Assembly: GCA_037951105.1 (NCBI GenBank)
Contig: JBAMJV010003291.1
Span: 5,001-69,000, forward strand
DNA from: Echinarachnius parma
Lineage: Eukaryota; Echinodermata; Echinoidea; Clypeasteroida; Echinarachniidae
Length of the DNA stretch: 64,000 bases
Direction: 5' to 3'
This document shows, in pieces, positions 1 through 10,151 of the stretch; the first letter of the stretch is position 1, and every line of letters starts with the position of its first letter. Position numbers and translations under genes: made by a program. The notes beneath the pieces are model-generated. The model did not search any database and was not told the DNA's origin. It saw nothing but the letters and a program-made list of their open reading frames with translations.

Positions 1-40
1 AACATATTGTTATTTGTTGTTCTTTGCCTGGTGGTCCCCT
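1..40. repeat. Right end of a family-T6 TTAA MITE
   Basis: The first 40 bases match the right end of the 439-bp element at 33462-33900 (shared text TTCTTTGCCTGGTGGTCCCC). They are followed by TTAA at 41-44, the expected target site. The rest of the element lies outside the window. Confidence 0.7.
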
Positions 41-44
41 TTAA

Positions 45-1891
45 TTTCGCTAACATATACACAAATTGAGACAAACACATTTGTTTGAAGTTGTGTACTC
101 ACAATAAAGCGACGCATTTATTCCAGCAAGTATTTTGTAAGTTAACAATAGTTCGATATAATGTATTGTATTGTTATGAAAGTCGTTTCGTCGATATGTT
201 ATTCATTCAATTTACCTCACTTAAATACTAATAATGACACGACCAGATTCATTTACTGTAATTGCAACACTTCATTATTATTCGAATTATGGCGATAATG
301 GTACAACAAAAACAATAATAATACTATACCAATAACTATTGTAATAAAACTGATTCGGATATTCATAACAATAAATACAGTGTGAATTGACAAGACGTGT
401 ATAGCTTTGGTAAGTGTACATTTTCAATTTATTACCGAACATCACTATTACAATTATTACGATAGTTTAAACAAAAATGTTAACCAACCGACCTTAATGT
501 TTTTCGTCAAGACACATAAATTACCTTACCAAAAACATTCAAATATCCCATGTTATCAATATTGCAGCCTGAGTTTGTATACAGAATGGTAACAATATGT
601 ACTTCTTTGCTTGTTCCTGCTTTTGACAAGATTTTTGTTTCTACTCATTAATTATTGTACAAAATTTAAGCTGAAACCCAAAATCAACTTTTGAAAACAT
701 TTGCATATCCATACAAATGCAAAATCAAAATGAAAATAAAAATAACAAGATAATAACATAAGCATATTCGCATGATAAATTAGCTGTAGTTTGAATATTA
801 TTGCAATTAATTTTAACGATGGATTGTTGTAGATTACATCGGAAAGTAAGCGCAGGCCAACTTTGGTCGCGATCGGGCGCATATAATAGCCGATATGTTA
901 TGGGTGAGGGGCTTTTTTTATAAGCCCCCTTCCCCATAAGTTCTTCAGAAGGTCCAAAAAGGCCAGTCTTGTTAGTGTTACAATTCACAGCGTTCGGGAC
1001 ATTTTGAGGGGACAGGTCCTAGTTGTGATTTTGGAGTTACATTTTGTTTAAATGCACATGTTCGAAGATAAATGTGTGTGTGTGTGTGCGTGTGGAGTTG
1101 CATGAGCGATGAGTGGGATTTGCATCGATATAAAAATACTGGATATAGCAACAGCGCCCTCATCATTAAGCCAGCGACAGTGTGAAAAAGTACTCCAAAA
1201 GTACTCCAAATACAAAGACTATGCTCGCTCGAGTGAATCGATTTACGGAAATGAATAGAAGCACCTTTTGTATTTGGTCACTTAGGTGGACTTTTAGATA
1301 CTTGCGGCGGCTTCAACGTCGCTCATTAGGCATTGTTCAGCGTGCTGTATCCAGTGTGTATATATCGATGGGGATTTGTCTGTGTTTGTTTCGCTGATCG
1401 GATGATTGCTTCGAGATGAGTGTACTTGGGTTTGTTTCGCTGATCGGAAGATTGCTTCGAGATGAGTGTACGTGTGCATGCTATTGGCGTTAGTGTGTGT
1501 GTGATCGGATGTGCATGTGCTTGTTAGGGTACCCCTGCGTGTAGTATTATTATTAAGTATTATTAGTATACATATTATCTTCTGTTTGATACGTTGTTGA
1601 ATTTATTATTTAAATTGAATATATTATTATATGATTATGTTTCTAATTATGTAGCCTACGTATTTCTTTTGTTAGCGCCTCATGTTTAGTCATGTGACTA
1701 TTGACGCGTTTTTATGTATTTTTAAATTGAATAAAACCAATTATCTATCTAAAACGCTTATCATAGTTGCATTATCCTTGACAAGTTAAAATTATTCTGT
1801 TTAAGCGTCGAAGTTTTCGCCCTTTTGATGTTGAGACCACGTTATTACGCTTGCCAGAACCGGAGTAAAACAACGATTATTGCGCACAAAA
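45..1891. other. Intergenic DNA downstream of gene 1; no gene seen
   Basis: AT-rich sequence without a convincing coding frame. It holds a TG-rich run near 1075-1095, and a 46-bp direct tandem duplication at 1385-1476 (two copies beginning TTTGTTTCGCTGATCGG). Parts of 60-200 resemble 8660-8800 downstream of gene 2 (shared ACTCACAATAAAG and TTTATTCCAGC), which supports genes 1 and 2 being old tandem duplicates. A minus-strand AATAAA near 1602-1607 could be the gene 1 polyadenylation signal; this is not tested. Confidence 0.5.
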
Positions 1892-2103
1892 CTACTTAAA
1901 TGATGAGACCGGTTCCACCACCGTGCATGTGCTCTGCCCAAACCAGTACGGCTCCTCGCCTGCTTCCTGTTTGCACGTAATGGTCGCGTCCGCCCCAGCC
2001 GCCAACTTGTAATTGGTGTCACATTGAGCCGATGCAGTGGAGCCCACGGCAAAGCCATCCGCGTCGTATTTGCCGTTTAGAAGGTTGGGTAGCGAACCAC
2101 AAC
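1892..2103 (-). CDS. Gene 1 exon 2 (terminal sushi exon)
   Basis: Terminal exon with one complete sushi domain and the stop codon TAG at 1892-1894. The acceptor AG lies at 2104-2105. The open frame runs on upstream into the intron, so an uncorrected ORF call would give a false N-terminus. The C-terminal tail after Cys4 is short and ends in S-F-K, like the F-K end of gene 2. Confidence 0.82.
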
Positions 2104-5100
2104 CTATGTGAATAAAAAGAAGAAAGGCAAAAACATAAATGTGTATAATAATGTAGAGCTTTAAAATACAAAATACGCAAAAAACACTTTTTATTTGAAG
2201 GGTGTCATTGTCTGACTTAAACACATGTATGCTAATGGAGATATGTGTAAATAGAACCCTCCACATTTTTATTCATATTGTATAATATGTCCTGAAATGT
2301 TTATTTCTAGCCAGCTACGTAGAATAGTAATGAACTGATTTCGTTTAATCATTTTTATTACGGAGATAAGATTAAAGTATCTAGTAACATTGCCCAAATC
2401 TTCAAAACTTACTTGGATCTCTTTTCGATTAGCTGTAACTCACATACCTCGTTGTAATTCGTAATACCAATAGAAGCCTGTAACAGGTTTCTGTTTTCCA
2501 AATTTCTCGTCCGTTATTAAGTTATGTATGATTGAGGTGTTCAGATTTAGAATTATCTACTTGATAATTATAACTGTGTACAAAGTGAGTTCAATGAGTT
2601 AGCGAATATCAATTACCATTTTCGCTCATAATTACTTAGTCATATGACAATCATTTACCATGGAATTTTCACACCTGACTCTGTGGACATATCATATAAA
2701 AGAAATACACAATGTCATGTCGTCAACCCCTTTTCAGTTTAACGGCACTAGATCCCTTTAAGCGCACTTAGGAACTAAGCTTTTCTATGAAATCATTATC
2801 AGTTTTGGTTTATTAAAATACCACTGATTAAAACGTCCGAAGACCAATACTATTGAAATATTAGGGAGCTGTATTATCATCGTGACGGTAGGCTATTATT
2901 TAAAATAAGCTTTCACTGCCGACTTCCTTGTTGTATTAAGTGCTTGTAATGTTTTTGCAGAGTGTTGTTATTTTAATCCGCAGAATTTCAGAATTAACGT
3001 ATACTAGTAACTCATTACCGTAGCTCAACTAGTAACGGATCACTTTTCAGTGCATACAATTTCTTGCTATAAAAAAAAAAAAATCATAGACCATCATACA
3101 TCGTTGGAAAGCTAAAACGGAGAAGAATTTTAATATTGTAGATTCGAACTCATTCCGCCGCTAATACGCAAGTTGCTGCGCGTCTTACGAACCCCTTATA
3201 CGCTCTACCAGTAACGGATCTCCACTTCACCAGTAACACATCACCTGGCTTCATTCGAAAATCAATTGACCATTTATCTTATTTTTTTCATTAAAGTGTT
3301 TGCCAATTATATGTTTGCCATATATCCAGGAAATTGTTACTTCTTAAACTTGCTTCCTTCTGTAATTATGAAGATTTTAAATCTGCTACACATGATCCCT
3401 ACGGAATGTTAGCAAAAATCACACAAAAACTCGAATTTTCAAATATATCAAAATAATTTCAAATTTTTAGGTTAGAAATCTCACATATTTTGGTGAAATA
3501 CTCTTTTTAGAGCGATACAAATTAATTATGATTGTTAATATTGTTTTGTTCTTTTCTGCTTGTAATTAAAACTTGTAAATTAAAATTTGCTGTTTTTTAC
3601 TATAAGCCTGCACCCAAACACCTCGAAAATGCTGTAGAGTGTACACCAGGACCTCTTTCTGTGTATATTAAGGATACATTATAGATCCGTCGGCATATTC
3701 AAATTTTGTAAACATCTTATAAAAACAAAATCTGAAATCTATACATTTGGTCACGAGATGATACTATTTTGAAGGCTAAATTCTTACTTTTGTACAATGA
3801 TCATGTAACTAAGGAGATGATAAAGGAGAAGATAACGTTGATATAAGATGCACATTCCTCTTCCAGTTATAAACATTAAAACAATTAGATAGTCATAAAA
3901 GTCTTCATGCATCAATGTGGGTGGGTGATCCGTTACTGGTTGAGCTACGATAACTCGTTCCCTACGCGTTTGGGGAATTTAAACGATTTTCATTGTGTGC
4001 CTGAGTTATTACAACGGGCGATTGTTTGTTTGTGTTAATAAAACAAACACAATATTACAGTAATAACAAGTTGTATAAAATGTTCTGATGTGCATGCATT
4101 AATTAGTAGACGTACTTGATCCATTCTAGTATTATGGTTCATGATTTCTTCAATTCAGCATTAACTGAAATATTTAAATTAGATTAGATTAAAGGATTTA
4201 GTCCAAATCCTCAAAACTTACTTGGAACTCGTTTCGGTTAGTGGTAACTCACATACCTCGTTGTATTCGTATTACCAATAGGTATTATGTAACAAGTTTT
4301 GGTTTCCAAATTTCTCTTCCGTCATTAAGTTATTTATGATTGAAAGGTTCAGATTTATAATTATCTACTTGATAATTATAATTGTGTACCAAGTCAGTGC
4401 AATGAGTATGCTAATATATCATTTAAAATATACTCCGTTAATACGAATATCATTTCGCTCATTACTCGGTCATATGGCATTAATTTACAATAGAATGTTC
4501 ACACATCATGACTCGGCCAACTTATAACAGATCGCGGAAATACTCATCTTTGAACGTTTTAGCATTATTGTCCATTACAGAAAAAGGCTTTGGCTCTTTG
4601 AAGATATCCATTAATTTGTGTGGGGGACTAAAAGTGGTAATGCACTGGGGAAAAAAGCGTGACAACTTATACATGTCCTAATACATTTTGTACATATACA
4701 TTTTAAAATATACTCCTTTTTTCTACATAGTCATGTTTCTCCATCGCCAAAACTCTCTTCTTTTACTGTAACGACGAGGAAGTATCTATTTAACTTATGT
4801 GTACAAAACATAATTATAGGGAGTGATATCAGAACGCGTTGCCAATTTGAGTCCCCCATAAACAATCACTTTGCGGAGTCCTTCAAGGAGCCCCAGTTTT
4901 CTTAATTATTGAACGATTGTGCTCGAACTATTATCAATAAATATTCCTATTAAGTCTCCTTTATTGAAAACCAATATCTACCAGCGTTCCGTTGGCATTT
5001 AGCATTAAAACACATAAACAACTTAAACTTTAAGATACTCACCCAAATCAAGCATGGTAGCTTGAGCCCCGCAAGCACACATCAAACACAGCGTGGTAAG

Positions 5101-5115
5101 GAGGAACCACTTCAT
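1892..5115 (-). CDS. Gene 1: small secreted protein with one sushi (CCP) domain, two exons
   Basis: Join of exon 1 (5115 to 5043, 73 nt) and exon 2 (2103 to 1892, 212 nt) gives 94 residues. Exon 1 encodes a signal peptide: MK, a hydrophobic run, then C-G-A-Q-A with likely cleavage after the last A. It ends in a GG|GTGAGT donor in phase 1. Exon 2 starts after a CATAG acceptor and contains the four sushi cysteines in the contexts GCGS, QCDT, TCKQ and TCTV, with the usual Trp (YWFG) before the last one. The stop is TAG. Sushi domains are about 60-residue beta modules stabilised by Cys1-Cys3 and Cys2-Cys4 bonds, common in complement and adhesion proteins. A free-standing secreted domain suggests an extracellular binding role, but ligand and function cannot be read from the sequence. 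Exon 1 length and phase are identical in gene 2. Confidence 0.8.
2376..2757. mobile_element. Family-T3 TTAA MITE, 382 bp
   Basis: The left end AGTATCTAGTAAC follows TTAA (2372-2375). The right end GGCACTAGATCCCT is followed by TTAA (2758-2761). The same family occurs at 15551-15931, from 24826, and at 50656-51030. The interior has no coding potential. Confidence 0.65.
3007..3957. repeat. Inverted-repeat element with internal AGTAACGGATC motifs
   Basis: Ends are inverted copies: GTAGCTCAACTAGTAACGGATCAC at the left (written here as a 24-base match, key core AGTAACGGATCAC) and GTGATCCGTTACTGGTTGAGC at the right. The motif recurs internally near 3211-3225 and 3230-3245. No open frame of note. 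Exact ends are approximate. Confidence 0.5.
4201..4530. repeat. Second T3-like copy, direct repeat of 2393-2700
   Basis: This stretch repeats the 2.4-2.7 kb sequence in the same orientation with moderate divergence (shared CTCACATACCTCGTTGTA and TCTACTTGATAATTATAA). Termini are not clear. Confidence 0.55.
4580..4950. repeat. Family-T5 MITE fragment
   Basis: Resembles the T5 element at 47948-48504: both have GGCTCTTTGAAGAT near one end, and GCGTTGCCAATTTGAGT with AGTTTTCTTA near the other. Confidence 0.5.
5043..5115 (-). CDS. Gene 1 exon 1 (signal peptide)
   Basis: ATG at 5115-5113, 24 codons plus one base, donor GT at 5042-5041 in the context GGGTGAGTAT. The start is chosen because its length, phase and C-G-A-Q-A motif match gene 2 exactly. 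Confidence 0.75.
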
Positions 5116-5660
5116 ATTGGATGTTGGTACAGAATATATATATATGTCAGGAATGGAAAATATCAGCAGGGAAGTATTAAACTGATCTGCTGAACTTCTC
5201 ACAAACTGTACAACGACAGGACAGCCAGGTTACGTCTTGATGAACGGAGTTCAGGAGCTGTTATGGACTAAGAGGTAGCTCGCCTAGTTCTCTTAAATAA
5301 TGGTGACAGAGGCGGCCTGGTATGTGGTCTCATCTATCGGGAACTGAATGTGTGTGCCACATTTTGACCTTGAACCCAGGTGACAATGTGCGATAGTCTT
5401 CTGATTGGATAAACTACAAAAATCGTTTGTCTTGTCTGCGTAAGCGGTTCTCAAACAATCAGCACATTTGTATAACATTTTTTTTGTTTTATTGAACGAG
5501 CATGACGAGGTGACGATCCAACATATTTTGACGCATCTGCGATCGGACGTGACTGTGGGAAACATTTGGGTGTTGTCACCAGAATTATAGTGACCTTCAA
5601 CGTATACATAGTATGTGCGTCTTCCAAACCGGGTGACAATTTAAAGTGATCCATTTGCTT
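5116..5660 (-). promoter_or_regulatory. Gene 1 promoter and 5' UTR region
   Basis: The stretch CTGCTGAACTTCTCAC (about 5189-5203) and GGAGCTG-TATGGACTA (about 5251-5270) are shared with the matching region of gene 2 (13486-13500, 13550-13565), pointing to a common 5' UTR. Upstream are CCAAT-type motifs (minus CCAATCAGA near 5400-5408) and the shared text ACCGGGTGACAAT (about 5627-5639). A minus ATTATTTAAG near 5293-5302 is a weak TATA candidate. Confidence 0.45.
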
Positions 5661-6983
5661 TGTACGATTTATTTTTCCAAAAATTTATATTGGACACTTC
5701 AATCAAATACGAATCTTATGGTCAAGATTATTCTAAATATGTGATTTGTTTTTATTGAAAACGAACTGTTACAATATTTACCCCCCAAAAAAGTACAATT
5801 GATATCTGATTTATTCCCTATCGTACATGTCGTACGCATGAAGTCGGATACCATGAACGATCGAAGTATTCCGAATTCTGATAGTTTTGAATGCAATCAA
5901 AAAGCGATCAGGAAAGTTGTTTGATTTAATCTTAAAATACCTCCATAATTAGGAAACATTTTTTAAAAATCCAAACCCATTTAATTATTTTGTTATCATA
6001 ATCCAAACAACAAGGAACAGGGAAAAGGAGATAACTGCAAGTGATTTTGTTGGAATTGACATAGTTATTGGATCACTATTATTTGGACTTCTCTGATTGG
6101 CTAAGATGTTCATAAGGCCTTCTGGTCTTCGGTCTGGCCTGCATATAACCAGCTGTCAGCCAATCAGAAACGTCGTATTAGATGTTTCAACCGCGTGAGA
6201 AAGATAAATATTTGTTGACACATATGATTGGCTAGAATGTACGATGAACTTCTGGTCCGTGATCGGAGTAATGCTGTGGGAATCATGTAACAATTTGTCA
6301 CCTAGTAGTGCGACTTCCACCGAAAGTGCGTGTTCCAAACTGTGTGAAAATGTAACATATAATTTCATTTGTTTCGATTTGATGAAGTGCACAACAACAT
6401 GTTACATTTCACCAAGACCTTCAAACTATGGTAACTTGCCGATTGGTCGACTGCCATTTGGTCTAGTAGAAAAGTATAACTTCGGGGGCTTATGATTATA
6501 ATTAAGGATTATGATTAGGGTTAGGGTGGGGATTAGGGTTATGGTTAGGTTTTGGGTTAGGGATCGCGTATGGAGTTTGGGAAATTAAAGTTAAAGGCAT
6601 CAGACAGTAGACCAACTGGGTGTAGGTAGACCAAGCAAATATAAACCCAAATTATAACTTACAATCTTGGAGACGCACCTCTTCTAAAGTAATCCACATG
6701 TGCCAATAAACATGTGAAATGTGTACGTTAAATTTGTGTAGCTTTTAATTCCGTAATCTAAACGGAGGGGGTGTGCATGAGCGAATAGACCTGGGCATAC
6801 GCCTTATTCGTAAATGTCCAATAATCTACTGTTTAAATTTGTGTGTAATTGACGTATGTTTGTGTATTTTTATATTTGTGAGTATTTGTATATGAGTATT
6901 TTTGTATTGTTACGTATATGTGGTTGCATGTATATATGTGCGTATGCATGTATCCAATTTGTGCATATTCAATATCCATTTAA
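5661..6983. other. Intergenic DNA between genes 1 and 2; no gene seen
   Basis: Contains more CCAAT-type motifs (6095-6102, 6160-6166, 6441-6446). A degenerate run of TTAGGG-like units lies at about 6510-6562. No frame with domain-like content was recognised. Confidence 0.4.
6510..6562. repeat. Degenerate interstitial TTAGGG-like tract
   Basis: Repeated GATTAGGGTTAGGG, GGATTAGGGTTATGG and GGTTAGGG units with spacing changes. It is internal, so not a chromosome end. Confidence 0.6.
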
Positions 6984-7542
6984 AGGGATAGTTGAGTTTT
7001 GGTATAGAGGGCGCTACACAAGATTTGAAGATAATGAAAAACGGAGTGTCAAATTCAAAAGAGCAAACAGTTTTAATGACAGAATAAACTTTATTTGATC
7101 AAAATCGATTCATAAATGGCTGAAATATTCATAAACATAACCATTTGTAATAATTGTGGGGCCCCACAATTATTGGATAATTTTGAACCAGCCGTTAAAC
7201 TTTTTTTTTAAATGCTTCCTCTTTTCTAAAATCTACAAAAGAGCTTTTTAATAGCTGTTGATTATCTCTCTATCTAATCACTATTTCAACAAAACATCTC
7301 ATGCACAATATTTCATTTAAAATGGTTGAAACCGATGAGTGTTTAGAGAGGGCCCTCTTGAGTTTGAATGGCTCTATTTGAATGATAACCGGCTTTTTAC
7401 TTAGTCATTTGTAATTTTGTATTCCTTTCGAGGATGGTGGGGTTATAACTATATTAGTTTGTAATGTAATGGTGAAGGTTTTTGTTTCTAAAATTAAGTT
7501 TGTCCAAAACTGTACTCTCTTTACCAAAACTCAACTAACCCT
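6984..7542. mobile_element. Family-T1 TTAA MITE with a GGGGCCCC palindrome core
   Basis: Starts AGGGATAGTTGAGTTTTGG after TTAA (6980-6983) and ends CTAACCCT before TTAA (7543-7546). Subterminal GAGGGCGCT is typical of the family. A perfect 26-bp palindrome centred on GGGGCCCC lies at 7149-7174. No transposase. Confidence 0.75.
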
Positions 7543-7546
7543 TTAA

Positions 7547-7969
7547 AGGAATTGTCCAGTTCTGGTCAAACATAATTGTATTATCTACAACTCGTAAGTT
7601 GTCATTAAAAATCAACAGTTAAAATTCAATGATGCTTTAATCGTAGACAAACATATTATAACAGGCTTAGTTACAGGGTTGTTTTCAATCAAGAAGTAGC
7701 TGCTAATACAAGAGGGCGCCTTCTAGACACATGAAGTGTCAGCCCTTCTGGTCTATTTTCAAAAGGGTTTAATATTTATTAATATTTTCTGAAATTATTG
7801 AATAAAAGTTGGTCCCTAACATTTATTCCAATCGGATATATTTATTTATATTTCAGCTGTTTCTGAAGTGACTTTGATCAAACAAACTCTATTCTCTCTT
7901 TAAAATTGTCTGCCCATTAAGAGAAACAAATCATAGAACCGCCCTTTAAACAAAAACTGAACTATCCCT
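7547..7969. mobile_element. T1-related TTAA MITE, back to back with the previous one
   Basis: Starts AGGAATTGTCCAGTTCTGG directly after the TTAA at 7543-7546 and ends GAACTATCCCT before TTAA (7970-7973). The two elements share one target site, so one inserted into the TTAA flanking the other. Confidence 0.65.
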
Positions 7970-8079
7970 TTAATTCGCCTAACTATTGGTGTTAATGCAC
8001 ATATTTCTCCCCCTCTCCCTTCTCCCTCTCCCTTCTCCCTCTCCCACACCCCACTCTCTATTACCTCGTCTAATTGAAG

Positions 8080-8658
8080 AGCTTTCTTCCAAAAGGCGCT
8101 ACCCAGCTAGCCACCTGATGTTGGGCCGATGTCGGAATTTGGTTGCCGGATGTCGACATATCGCCGTTGGCTCGAGGTGAAAATGTCCGCCAGCCCAACA
8201 TCGTCACGACGTCATTTTTGTGATATATTGGCATAAGGTCATTTTCCGACAATGGCCCAACATCATGTCATGAGATGATGTTGGGCCATTGTCGGAAAAT
8301 GACGTTATGCCAATATATCACAAAAATGACGTCGTGACGATGTTGGGCTGGCGGACATTTTAACCTCGAGCCAACGGCGATATGCCGACATCCGGCAACC
8401 AAATTCCGACATCGGCCCGACATCAGGTGGCTAGCTGGGTATATCCACTTTTTCAACTTTCGAGGAAAACAGGTTTCTTTGTACACGTGCCTACGGGAAT
8501 ATGATAATTTAACTTTCTACATTTTGATTTTGAGTGAGTAATTTGTCGTAAAATGTGGTTTCCTAGATAGCTACAAAGCTTATAAATGTAGATATATCGA
8601 TAACTCAATTGGTATGGAAAGTGGATTTAGCGCCTTTTGGAACTGAGCTCTTCATATA
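8080..8658. mobile_element. MITE with CCAAAAGGCGCTAAATCC ends, carrying a nested MITE
   Basis: The left end GAAGAGCTTTCTTCCAAAAGGCGCT (core CCAAAAGGCGCT, 8089-8100) is inverted at 8622-8655 as GTGGATTTAGCGCCTTTTGG. The same element is uninterrupted at about 32641-32893, where CCAAAAGGCGCTAAATCC is continuous. The continuous copy shows the ancestral site of the nested element at 8102-8439. Confidence 0.65.
8102..8439. mobile_element. 338-bp near-perfect foldback MITE, TA target
   Basis: Starts CCCAGCTAGCCACCTGATG and ends in its reverse complement. The two arms of about 165 bp meet near 8271 and are almost perfectly complementary. TA flanks both sides (8100-8101, 8440-8441), and the paralogous empty site at 32.67 kb has a single TA. 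A single arm of the same element lies at about 25411-25575. Tc1/mariner-type MITEs use TA targets; no transposase is present. Confidence 0.75.
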
Positions 8659-9921
8659 TACACTACTTGAGACTAAACTATACTAGTACATACAACGAAA
8701 CACTTTGTATGAAGAGTTATACTCACAATAAAGTGATCTATTTATTCCAGCCATAATTTGGAAATAATAACAATAAGTCATTGTATAAAGAGTCACTCTA
8801 TGTGATATTTTGTTTATTCAATTTCCACGAACAGTTCTATGTTATGCAATTATTCAAATAATATCGGCAATAATAACAGCAAATATTTATATTAATAGGT
8901 ATAGTGATAAAGATACGAACAGTAATTGTACGTACTAAACTGACATATTATCAGAATACCAACAATATCATAGTATGATTATGGCCTAAATAAAGATTAA
9001 ATAGGCAAGGCGTTTAACTTTCACTGTTGTCACATTGTGTTCGATACCGAATATCATGCATGACTGCGATGGTTTAGACCCAAACTGCATTCCACTTCAG
9101 TTGAAAACATACATAGAACTCAAAATAATCGAATTTAGGACTTTGTCATCAATGTAAATTGTCTTGTTTAGAAAAAAATTACGGTGCTTTAGTTTATGGA
9201 TAAGAAGTCAGTCGTTTTCGTATATCATAATTTCCCTTTTTTCTATATAAATGTATGAACTTAAAATATGAAAGAAATTTAATTGTACCCGTATTCTAAC
9301 CATGCGTGTCATGTCTGCTGAGAATACAAGTTACCCGTTGACTTTATTTGAAATATTTCCAAATTTATATTAGAGACTCCAGTAATCATGGTAATATAAA
9401 GTTAATGTTAATATCATTTATATTATTCTGAATTATGTATGATAGTTTTATATACAAATGGAATTTTTTATTTAGTAAAATTTGGTAATTGACGTCAGAT
9501 TCGTCCTACTGCACACTCATTTTGACTTCTTATCAACAATCGTTACAGAACGCCTTTTCATTCAATCATACATGTATCAATAAAATAACGCTTTTTGACA
9601 AATTCAAACACATTTTGTTATTTGGTTAACATAAGCCAAACAACGGGGTCCATGATAAATGTGAAAGTTACAAGTCATGTTGGTTGAATTTAACAAAGTT
9701 AGTGGATCAGTTGAACCGGACGTCTCCCTTCTTGTTAAAGCTACAGCGCTCTCAGTCACACAAACCTCCTGACTTTAATGATAAAATATGCATGTACGCA
9801 TACCAGAAGCTGAATAAAACGACGACACTTGCGTACAAAGACTATTTGGAGCATATTATTATACTATTTTTGCCCCATGGTTACTATTTTTTATCACGGA
9901 GACTATTTTTGCGCACGGTGA
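8659..9921. other. Intergenic DNA downstream of gene 2; no gene seen
   Basis: AT-rich, with no supported coding frame. 8690-8800 resembles 60-170 near gene 1. Confidence 0.4.
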
Positions 9922-10151
9922 CTATTTGAAATACGAGACCGCTTCCTGAAGTCGCACCGGTTGCTTCAGCGTGCACTCGCTCTGCCCATCCCAGTAGGGA
10001 ACGTCGTCTGCGTCGAATTTGCACGTGATTGTCGCAACCGAACCGGCGGCAAGTTGGTAATCGCCATTACATCGAGCGGTGGCCGTGTCATCCACATAGG
10101 TGCTGGCTGCGGTGTATTTACCGTTTGGAAGATCGGGGACCGAGCCACAAC
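9922..10151 (-). CDS. Gene 2 exon 2 (terminal sushi exon)
   Basis: Acceptor AG at 10153-10152, one sushi domain, TAG stop at 9922-9924. The plus-strand frame across 9961-10185 is a shadow of this exon. Confidence 0.82.

Larger units (their letters stand above)
2104..5042 (-). other. Gene 1 intron with nested repeats
   Basis: Phase-1 intron of 2,939 bp. It contains a family-T3 MITE (2376-2757), an inverted-repeat element (about 3007-3957), a second T3 copy as a direct repeat (about 4201-4530) and a family-T5 fragment (about 4580-4950). No coding exon was found in it. Confidence 0.65.

Noticed and set aside
1892..2266. Full 124-codon minus frame as a single-exon gene
   Set aside because: The N-terminal part is intron; a good acceptor at 2104-2105 and the separate signal-peptide exon fit better.
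5100..5150. TATATATA run near 5135-5146 as TATA box of gene 1
   Set aside because: Only about 20-30 bp from the ATG and downstream of the 5' UTR segment shared with gene 2.
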